Source of the DNA: AA29 sp041481445
GTDB lineage: Bacteria > Acidobacteriota > Vicinamibacteria > Fen-336
Direction: 5' to 3'
Assembly (NCBI GenBank): GCA_041481445.1
Contig: JBGPBV010000236.1
Coordinates: forward strand, 1-8,048
Length of the DNA stretch: 8,048 nt
Shown here: positions 1 to 6,728 of the stretch, piece by piece
Layout of the letters: each line of letters starts with the position of its first letter
How positions within the stretch are numbered: the stretch's first letter is position 1
Program-made: the position numbers and the translations under genes
Notes under the pieces: model-generated
What the model was told of the DNA's origin: nothing
The model's database searches: none
What the model saw: the letters and a program-made list of their open reading frames with translations, nothing else

Positions 1-1
1 G

Positions 2-267
2 GTGGTGCTCGTGAAGCCGCAGTTCGAGGTCGGGCGCGGGCAGGTCGGCCGCGGTGGTATCGTGAAGGACCCGGAGCGACATCTGCAGGCCTTGCGTGAC
101 GTGGCGGCGGCGGCCCAGGCGGAGGCGGCGTTCGCGGTGGCCGGCGCCTGCCCCTCTCCGATCGCCGGCATGGAGGGCAACCGTGAGTTCTTCCTCCATC
201 TCCGGACGCAGGGGCCGGCCTGGCCGGCGCCCGACGTCGACCTCCGGCTCTTGGCGACGGTGAACGA

Positions 268-271
<4 letters not shown>
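2..271 (+). CDS. tlyA: TlyA-family rRNA 2'-O-methyltransferase, C-terminal part (5' end outside window)
   Basis: The visible 89 residues are the end of a TlyA (hemolysin A / YqxC) type S-adenosylmethionine-dependent methyltransferase. Characterised members methylate ribose of cytidines in 16S and 23S rRNA. The sequence shows the family signature VKPQFEVGR near the visible start, then VGRGGIVKDPERH, and near the end GNREFFLHL. The Lys of KPQFE and the Glu of the GN-x-EF segment match two residues of the family's K-D-K-E catalytic set. The S4 RNA-binding domain and the SAM-binding part lie upstream of base 1, so the true start is not visible; the GTG at position 2 is an internal Val codon. The stop overlaps the nadK start by 4 bp (GTGA), implying translational coupling. 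Methyltransferase family identity is firm; the exact rRNA target is inferred from homologues. Confidence 0.88.
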
Positions 272-1143
<872 letters not shown>

Positions 1144-1206
1144 ACGGAATGCGGGCCGGATCGGGGGTGATTCCGCTCACCTCCGGTTGTCGCGGGCGGA
1201 TGGCTC

Positions 1207-1235
1207 TTGGAACGCCCGTTCGCGCGCGCTAGACT
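1207..1235 (+). promoter_or_regulatory. Predicted sigma-70-type promoter for the HEAT-PilT operon
   Basis: A -35-like TTGGAA (1207-1212) is separated by exactly 17 bp from a -10-like TAGACT (1230-1235). This predicts a transcript start near 1242. The promoter lies in the 136-bp gap after nadK. It argues that the reading frame of the next gene, which is open back to 1187, is not translated from upstream of about 1242. No convincing terminator is visible between the nadK stop and this promoter. Confidence 0.6.
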
Positions 1236-1279
1236 CATCCGCCCTCTCTGGAAACGGATTGAATCGGGACCAGCACGTC

Positions 1280-4030
1280 GTGTATCGCGCCGCTCCCTGG
1301 ACCACTCCAGAAGAGAGCGAGGCCTTCCTGGCGACCGTCCAGAGCGTCGGGGTCGAGGACGTGCTCGCCCTGCTCAAGGCCCTCACCGACAAGGGGCTGA
1401 GCGCCGACGCCGCCCTGCACCGCCGGCGCTGCGCGCTCTTCGCGCGGCTGGCCGGCGAGGTCCGTGAGAAGGCGCTGTTCCCCGCGTACCTGAACGCGCT
1501 CAAGGTGCCGGACCGGCTGCTGCGGGCGGCGGTGGCTCCCCTGGTCCCGCCGGTGACGGCGGTGACGGACCATCCCGCCGTGTGCGAGCTGCTCCGCTCG
1601 CGCGACGACGAGCTGCGGGCGCACGCCGCCCGCATCCTCAAGCAGGTCGGAGGCAAGACGACCCTCGGGATCGTCTCGTCGATGATCGGCGAGCGCGACT
1701 TCGCCGGCCGCCGCGAGGCCATCGACCTCGTCGTGGCCATGGCCGGCCACCACGCGATCCCCGCCCTCGCCGTCACCCTCGTGGTGGGCAAGCCGCCCGA
1801 GAAGCGCCAGGCCCTGCGCTACCTGGCCGACCGCCGCTACATCGGGGCCAGCATCACCGCCGCCCTCGACGCCATCACCCAGTCCTTCGGAGACCAGAGC
1901 GAGCTCGTGGTCGTGGACGGCATCAACTCCTACGCGTCCCTGTGCGCGGAGGGGCAGTACTTCGATACCCTGGCCCGTTTCCTGGACCACGAGAGCCCGG
2001 CGGTGGCGGCGGCGGCGGTGACCGGCCTCCAGCGGTTCGACACCGGACGCGCGGTGGAGGCCCTGGAGCGCAAGCTGCGCGAGGGCCCCAGCAGCGTCAG
2101 CCTGGCCGCCCTGGGCGCGATGGAGACCATCGCCAGCGACGCCGTCGTGCCCGGCCTCGTGGACGGCCTCTCCCACCGCGGCATCAGCGTCCGGACCCGG
2201 GCCGCCGAGATCCTGTCCAAGCTGAGCCAGGCCCAGCGCATCGACATCTCCCGGACCATCATCTACCTCCTGCGCACGGGAGACGTGAGCCTGCGCCGCG
2301 TGGCCGCCGACCTCGCCCGCTCGGTGGCTGCGCGCAAGGAGGAGCTCTGGCCGAAGCTCGTCCGGTTCCTCCGCGACGAGGACTGGTGGGTGCGGGAGCG
2401 GGTGGTGGATGCGCTGCTGGAGCTGGCCGGGCGCGCGCTCACGCCCCTGCTCTCCGAGTTCCTGACCGACCCCTCCGACGTCGTGCGCCGGTTCGCGGTG
2501 GAGGTGCTGGCCCGGCTCAACGACCCGTCCGCGGGCGCCCTCCTCCTGCGCACCGCGAAGGCCGACGAGGACTGGTGGGTGCGGGAGCGCGCGGTGGAGG
2601 CGCTGGCCGCCCTGAAGGACCCGGGGCTGGCCCCCGAGATCGTCAAGATCATGCAGTCGGTCCCGTCGATGGAGATCGTCTGCCTGCAGGCCCTCGTCGA
2701 CCTCAAGGCGGAGGCGGCCGCCCCCTCCGCCGCCGCCCTGCTCGAAGCCGACGACCCCGACGTGAGGCTCAAGGCGATCGAGTGCCTCGACGCGCTCCAG
2801 GCGACCAAGCACGCGGCCCAGGTCGAGCCCCTCACCAACGAGCCCAACCCGATGGTGCGCCAGGCCGCCCGTGACCTGCTCACGCGCTGGCAGGTGGCGA
2901 TCCGGCCAGCCACCGGGGCCGGCGCCGGATCCCTCGACGAGCTCCTGATCGCCTGCTCCGACCGCGGCGCGGACGACCTCCTCCTCTCGCCGGGAGAGGC
3001 GGCGTACCTGAAGAAGCTGGGCCGCATGACCGCCCTCGAGGGGGGGCGCCTGAGCGCGAACGCGATCGAGAAGCTCCTGGTGCCCCACCTCTCCTCCACG
3101 CAGATGGCCGAGCTCAAGGCCGGCCGCGAGGTGGACTTCTCCCACGACGTCGCGGCCAAGGGCCTGCGCTTCCGCGCCAACGTCTACCGCCAGCTCGGCG
3201 GCATGGGAGCGGTCTTCCGGATCGTGGCCAGCAAGGTGCCGGCCCTGGAGAAGCTGGGCCTTCCGGCCGTGGTGGCCGGCTTCGCCGCCTACCGGGACGG
3301 GCTGGTGCTGGTGGGAGGGCCGACGGGATCCGGCAAGTCGACGACGTTGGCCGCGATCGTCGACATGATCAACCGCGACACCTCGCGGCACATCATCAGC
3401 CTCGAGGACCCGATCGAGTTCGTCTACCCGCGCCGGAAGGGCCTGGTCAACCAGCGCGAGGTGGGGACGCACCTGCGCTCGACGGTGGCCGCCCTGCGCT
3501 CCATGCTGCGCCAGGATCCGGACGTGCTCGTGGTCGGCGAGATGCGCGACCTGCCGACGATCTCGTTCGCGGTCACCGCGGCCGAGACCGGGCACCTCGT
3601 GTTCGGGACCGTGCACACCGCCTCCGCGGACACGACGATCGACCGGATCATCAACGCCTTCCCGCCCGGCGCCCGGGACCAGACCCGCTCCATGCTGGCG
3701 GACAGCCTGAGGGCGGTGGTCTGCCAGCACCTGATCCCGCGCCAGGACGGCACCGGGCGCGTCCTGGCCTCGGAGGTCCTGCTCAACAACGATGCCGTGG
3801 CCAACCTGATCCGCAAGGGCAAGGCCTTCCAGATCCCCTCGGTGGTGGCCACGTCCCGCGAGGCCGGCATGCAGGCGATGGACGCCGAGCTCCGGCGGCT
3901 GGTGCGGGAAGGCGTGATCCCCCAGGAAGAGGCGTACATGCGGGCGGCCAACAAGAAGGAGTTCGAGCAGGAGGAGCCGCCGGCCGCGGGCGCCCCCGCA
4001 CCCCCCGCCGTGCGCGCGAGCGGGAGCTAG
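1280..4030 (+). CDS. HEAT-repeat / PilT-family ATPase fusion protein
   Basis: From the GTG at 1280 this is a 916-residue protein; ordinary PilT has about 350 residues. Residues ~40-545 are a helical HEAT-type (PBS-lyase-like) solenoid, with recurring units such as DPSDVVRRFAVEVLARL and DDPDVRLKAIECLDAL and a duplicated DEDWWVRER (residues 366 and 429). Residues ~552-890 are a full PilT-family motor: Walker A GGPTGSGKSTT at 679-689, Asp box EDPIEF from 709, Walker B with GEMRD at 753-757, and His box HLVFGTVHT with His 772 and 779. AVANLIRKGKAFQ matches PilT's AIRNLIRE region. The N-terminal PilT signature normally written SDLHL reads DDLLL. The tail is Glu/Pro/Ala-rich. There is no signal peptide or membrane segment, so it should act in the cytoplasm at a pilus base. 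The start is uncertain. GTG 1280 has GGGA 10 bases upstream; TTG 1259 (GGAA 5 bases upstream) is an alternative. The TTG at 1187 precedes the predicted promoter. Role as a pilus-retraction motor is inferred; the solenoid's partner is unknown. Confidence 0.9.
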   Translation: MYRAAPWTTPEESEAFLATVQSVGVEDVLALLKALTDKGLSADAALHRRRCALFARLAGEVREKALFPAYLNALKVPDRLLRAAVAPLVPPVTAVTDHPAVCELLRSRDDELRAHAARILKQVGGKTTLGIVSSMIGERDFAGRREAIDLVVAMAGHHAIPALAVTLVVGKPPEKRQALRYLADRRYIGASITAALDAITQSFGDQSELVVVDGINSYASLCAEGQYFDTLARFLDHESPAVAAAAVTGLQRFDTGRAVEALERKLREGPSSVSLAALGAMETIASDAVVPGLVDGLSHRGISVRTRAAEILSKLSQAQRIDISRTIIYLLRTGDVSLRRVAADLARSVAARKEELWPKLVRFLRDEDWWVRERVVDALLELAGRALTPLLSEFLTDPSDVVRRFAVEVLARLNDPSAGALLLRTAKADEDWWVRERAVEALAALKDPGLAPEIVKIMQSVPSMEIVCLQALVDLKAEAAAPSAAALLEADDPDVRLKAIECLDALQATKHAAQVEPLTNEPNPMVRQAARDLLTRWQVAIRPATGAGAGSLDELLIACSDRGADDLLLSPGEAAYLKKLGRMTALEGGRLSANAIEKLLVPHLSSTQMAELKAGREVDFSHDVAAKGLRFRANVYRQLGGMGAVFRIVASKVPALEKLGLPAVVAGFAAYRDGLVLVGGPTGSGKSTTLAAIVDMINRDTSRHIISLEDPIEFVYPRRKGLVNQREVGTHLRSTVAALRSMLRQDPDVLVVGEMRDLPTISFAVTAAETGHLVFGTVHTASADTTIDRIINAFPPGARDQTRSMLADSLRAVVCQHLIPRQDGTGRVLASEVLLNNDAVANLIRKGKAFQIPSVVATSREAGMQAMDAELRRLVREGVIPQEEAYMRAANKKEFEQEEPPAAGAPAPPAVRASGS
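2374..2400 (+). repeat. 27-bp direct repeat, copy 1 (inside HEAT region)
   Basis: This 27-base stretch is identical to 2563-2589, 189 bp downstream and in the same frame. It encodes DEDWWVRER (residues 366-374 of the GTG-1280 protein). The 63-residue spacing is about two HEAT units, pointing to duplication of a two-unit block. Confidence 0.9.
2563..2589 (+). repeat. 27-bp direct repeat, copy 2 (inside HEAT region)
   Basis: Exact second copy of 2374-2400, again encoding DEDWWVRER (residues 429-437). The sequence after each copy stays similar in protein (VVDAL against AVEAL) but differs in DNA. Confidence 0.9.
4022..4026 (+). promoter_or_regulatory. Ribosome binding site of the second PilT gene
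   Basis: GGGAG lies 9 bases before the ATG at 4036. It is embedded in the last codons of the HEAT-PilT gene, whose TAG is at 4028-4030. This fixes the start and suggests coupled translation of the two motors. Confidence 0.7.
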
Positions 4031-4035
4031 CGCGC

Positions 4036-5118
4036 ATGGCCCGCCTCGACTCCTTCCTGCGGCTGGTGGTGGAGCAGCGGGCGAGCGACCTGCACCTCGG
4101 CGCGGGCGCTCCCCCGACCGTGCGCGTCCACGGCGACCTGGTGCCCCTGCCCTTCCGGTCGCTCTCCGACCTCGAGGCGCGCCGCCTCATCCTGGAGATC
4201 CTCACCGACGCCCAGCGCCACACCGTGGAGGCGGAGAAGGACCTCGACGTGGTCTACGAGATCGAGGGCGTGGCCCGGTTCCGCGGGAACGTCTTCTTCC
4301 ACAAGCACGGCATGGGGGCGGTGTTCCGGGTGATCCCGCGCCGCATCCCCACCATCGAGGACCTCCACCTCCCGCCCGCGGTGGTCAACTTCACGCGAAT
4401 GGCCAACGGGCTCGTCCTGGTGACCGGGCCCACGGGCTCGGGCAAGACCACGACCCTGGCCGCGATCATCAACGAGATCAACCGCAACCACCAGCGGCAC
4501 ATCATCACCATCGAGGACCCCATCGAGTTCATCCACAAGCCGATCAAGAGCCTGGTGACGCACCGCGAGGTGGGCAGCCACGCGGAGACCTTCGCGGGGG
4601 CGCTGCGCGCCGCCCTCCGCGAGTCGCCCGACGTGGTGGTGGTGGGCGAGCTGCGCGACATCGAGAGCGTCGCCCTCGCCCTCTCCGCCGCCGAGACGGG
4701 CGTGCTGGTCTTCGCGACCCTCCACACCAACTCGGCCGCCAAGTCCCTCCACCGCCTGATCGACCTCGTGCCCGAGTCCAGCCGCGACCATACCCGCGGG
4801 ATGATCTCGGTCCTCCTCCGGGGCATCCTGGCCCAGCGGCTGTGCGTCCGCCGCGGTGGAGAGGGGCGGGTGGCCGCGATCGAGGTGCTGTTGCGGGACT
4901 ACGCGGTGGCCAACATGATCCGGGAGGACAAGCTGCACCAGCTCGAGGCCCACCTGCAGTCCGCCAACCCGGAGACGAGCGGGATGCAGAGCCTGGACCG
5001 CTGCCTCCTCGGCTTCGTGAAGAAGCGCCTGGTCGAGCCGGCGGAGGCAATGAAGGTCGCGAACTATCCCGAGATGCTGGCCTCGGCCATCGCCGCCCTC
5101 CCGAAGGAAGCGGACTGA
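4036..5118 (+). CDS. PilT/PilU-like type IV pilus retraction ATPase
   Basis: A 360-residue protein of normal PilT length. It is a cytoplasmic hexameric-type secretion ATPase of the family that drives pilus disassembly and twitching. Visible motifs are: the N-terminal RASDLHLGAG signature (His 20), GMGAVFRV, Walker A GPTGSGKT at 131-138, Asp box IEDPIEF around 159-165, Walker B DVVVVGELRD at 199-208, and His box VLVFATLHT with His 230. The first His of the usual HLVFGTLHT is Val 223, a deviation from classical PilT. VANMIREDKLHQL matches the AIRNLIRE segment near the C-terminus. ATG 4036 follows the upstream stop by 5 bases and has GGGAG 9 bases upstream. It resembles the motor half of the preceding gene throughout, so the two are paralogues. 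Whether it is functionally PilT, PilU or another variant cannot be decided from sequence alone, so no symbol is given. Confidence 0.94.
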   Translation: MARLDSFLRLVVEQRASDLHLGAGAPPTVRVHGDLVPLPFRSLSDLEARRLILEILTDAQRHTVEAEKDLDVVYEIEGVARFRGNVFFHKHGMGAVFRVIPRRIPTIEDLHLPPAVVNFTRMANGLVLVTGPTGSGKTTTLAAIINEINRNHQRHIITIEDPIEFIHKPIKSLVTHREVGSHAETFAGALRAALRESPDVVVVGELRDIESVALALSAAETGVLVFATLHTNSAAKSLHRLIDLVPESSRDHTRGMISVLLRGILAQRLCVRRGGEGRVAAIEVLLRDYAVANMIREDKLHQLEAHLQSANPETSGMQSLDRCLLGFVKKRLVEPAEAMKVANYPEMLASAIAALPKEAD

Positions 5119-5120
5119 GC

Positions 5121-6683
5121 GTGAGCGACCCGGGCGAGGCGGCGGCCGTCTTCGCCGAAGCCCGGCGGCTCGAGAAGGGCGGCCGGGGCGAGGAGGCCGC
5201 CCGCGCCTACCTGCGCGCAGGGGCGGCCGAGGAGGCGATACGCGTCCTGCGCGCCGCCGGCCGGCTGGAAGCCGGCGCACGGTTGCTCGCGGAAGCCGGC
5301 CTGTTCCTGGAGGCCGCCCGATTCCACGTCGCCGCCGGCGACAGGGCCGCCGCCCTGGACCGTATCCTGCGCGTCGGCCAACGGGAGCCGCGCTACCGGG
5401 AGGCGGCTCGGGAAGCGGTCTGGCTGGCGGCGGCCCTCGACACCCTGAGCGTGCGCTTCGAGCAGTTCATGGGCGCGTTCATCGCCTCCGGGCCGGAAAC
5501 GGAGGAGGAGCAGGCGGCCTTCTACGCGCTGGGCGAGCTCTACGACCGGCGGCGGATGCCGGAAAACGCGGAGGAGGTCTTCGAGAAGCTGGCCGCGCGG
5601 TCCCCCGGATACCGGGACGTGGCCGCGCGCGTCGGGGCGGCCCGCACGGCTGCTCCCGTGCTGGACTCGAGCACGGCCGGCATCCTGAGCGAAGACGAGG
5701 AGTTCCGGCGCATCGACGTACGGCGCGACGAGCGGGGGCGGCGGACGCCAGCGCCCTTCTCCACGGCGCCGACCGCCGAGACGCCCACTCCGACCCGCCG
5801 GATCGGTGCGACGCCCCCGCCGGGCTCCCTCGCCGCCTCCACTGCCTCCACCGCCTCCACCGCCTCCACCGCGTTCGCCGAGGGCACGATCGTGGCCGAT
5901 CGATACCGGATCGAGGAGCAGATCGGCCACGGCGGCATGGCCATCGTCTACCGGGCCCAGGACCTCGAGCTCTCGGAGAAAGTGGCCCTCAAGGTCTTCC
6001 GCCCGGTGCCGCACGACGACACGGGCATCGCCCGCTTCCGCCAGGAGCTCAAGGTCTCGCGGCGCCTCAACCATCCGAACATCGCGCGCCTCTACGACAT
6101 CGGCCTCCACCAGGGGCAGCGCTACATCAGCATGGAGCTGCTCGTGGGTGACAGCCTCGAGCGGATCATCCGCAGGCCGTGGCCGGTGGACCGCGGGCTC
6201 GACTGCCTCATCCAGGTCTGCGAGGGCCTCGGGGCCGCCCACGCCCAGGGCGTCATCCACCGCGACATCAAGCCCGGCAACGTGTTCCTCACCCGGGAAG
6301 GCCTGACCAAGATCATGGACTTCGGGATCGCCCGCGAGCGGGCCGCGGCCGGAGTCACGCAGGCGGGAATGGTCGTGGGCACGCCGGAATACCTCTCCCC
6401 CGAGCAGATCCGCGGCGAGCCGGCCCTGGAGACGAGCGACCTCTACGCCGTGGGAATCGTCGCCTACGAGATGTTCACCGGCCGCAAGCCCTTCGTGCAC
6501 GACGAGCTCGTGCCCCTCCTCCAGATGCACCTGCTCGCGCCGCCGGTGCCGCCGCGCCAGCACCGTCCCGACCTTCCCGCCGGCCTCGACGACGCGATCC
6601 TCAAGTTGTTGCAGAAGAACGCGGCGGACCGGTTCCCCACCGCCCGCGCCGTCGTGGAGGCGCTGTCGCTCCTGCGCGGGTGA
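5121..6683 (+). CDS. Soluble Hanks-type Ser/Thr protein kinase with N-terminal helical (TPR-like) repeats
   Basis: A 520-residue protein in three parts. Residues ~5-190 are Ala/Glu/Arg-rich amphipathic helices in TPR-like repeats (for example GRGEEAARAYLRAG and GELYDRRRMPENAEEVFEKL). Residues ~191-258 are a Thr/Ser/Pro-rich linker with four AST units. Residues ~262-518 are a complete protein kinase domain: Gly loop IGHGGMAIVY from 268, VALKVF with Lys 291, C-helix Glu 309, catalytic HRDIKPGN with Asp 382 and Asn 387, DFG at 400-402, and activation-segment GTPEYLSPE from 420. All key residues are present, so it should be active. Thr 413 and Thr 421 are candidate activation-loop phosphosites. 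Unlike PrkC/PknB kinases it has no membrane helix or extracellular sensor; the repeat region probably docks partners. The frame is open upstream, but GTG 5121 is chosen: it follows the PilT stop by 2 bases, with GGAAG at 5106-5110. Co-transcription with the motors is likely; the substrates are unknown. Confidence 0.93.
   Translation: MSDPGEAAAVFAEARRLEKGGRGEEAARAYLRAGAAEEAIRVLRAAGRLEAGARLLAEAGLFLEAARFHVAAGDRAAALDRILRVGQREPRYREAAREAVWLAAALDTLSVRFEQFMGAFIASGPETEEEQAAFYALGELYDRRRMPENAEEVFEKLAARSPGYRDVAARVGAARTAAPVLDSSTAGILSEDEEFRRIDVRRDERGRRTPAPFSTAPTAETPTPTRRIGATPPPGSLAASTASTASTASTAFAEGTIVADRYRIEEQIGHGGMAIVYRAQDLELSEKVALKVFRPVPHDDTGIARFRQELKVSRRLNHPNIARLYDIGLHQGQRYISMELLVGDSLERIIRRPWPVDRGLDCLIQVCEGLGAAHAQGVIHRDIKPGNVFLTREGLTKIMDFGIARERAAAGVTQAGMVVGTPEYLSPEQIRGEPALETSDLYAVGIVAYEMFTGRKPFVHDELVPLLQMHLLAPPVPPRQHRPDLPAGLDDAILKLLQKNAADRFPTARAVVEALSLLRG
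5835..5870 (+). repeat. Four tandem 9-bp units encoding Ala-Ser-Thr
   Basis: Four head-to-tail copies of GCCTCCACC (the first ends in T) encode AST repeated four times, kinase residues 239-250. The unit is a multiple of three, so copy-number change would lengthen or shorten the linker without a frameshift. Confidence 0.9.
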
Positions 6684-6715
6684 GAGCCGGGCGGGAACGG
6701 GCCGGAGCGCTGTCG

Positions 6716-6728
6716 TATACTCCTTCAC
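6716..6728 (+). promoter_or_regulatory. -10 box of a predicted leaderless promoter for the FHA-EAL gene
   Basis: TATACT at 6716-6721 is a near-consensus -10 element in otherwise GC-rich DNA. Only 7 bases separate it from the ATG at 6729, so transcription would begin at or next to the A of the start codon. No -35 match is evident 16-18 bp upstream. The nearest purine-rich motif (GGAG, 6704-6707) is about 21 bases from the ATG, too far for a Shine-Dalgarno. Confidence 0.6.

Noticed and set aside
1145..1175. CGGAAT / ATTCCG inverted repeat after nadK as a terminator
   Set aside because: The stem is only 6 bp with a 19-base loop and no T-run, so it is too weak to call.
1582..2874. 430-codon plus-strand frame inside the HEAT region
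   Set aside because: The product is almost entirely Arg/Pro/Gly/Ala, a typical frame-shifted reading of GC-rich coding DNA.
1235..3730. 831-codon open frame on the minus strand opposite the HEAT-PilT gene
   Set aside because: Its translation is low-complexity Gly/Arg/His/Val-rich sequence without any domain. It is explained by the GC-biased codons of the plus-strand gene, which has full PilT motifs.
4842..5120. Upstream extension of the kinase frame to 4842
   Set aside because: It would overlap 277 bases of the PilT gene (to its stop at 5118) and encodes Arg/Gly-rich shadow sequence. GTG 5121 has good spacing and a GGAAG upstream.
6684..6728. Terminator between the kinase and FHA-EAL genes
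   Set aside because: No stem-loop of useful length is visible in these 45 bases, so read-through from the kinase gene remains possible.
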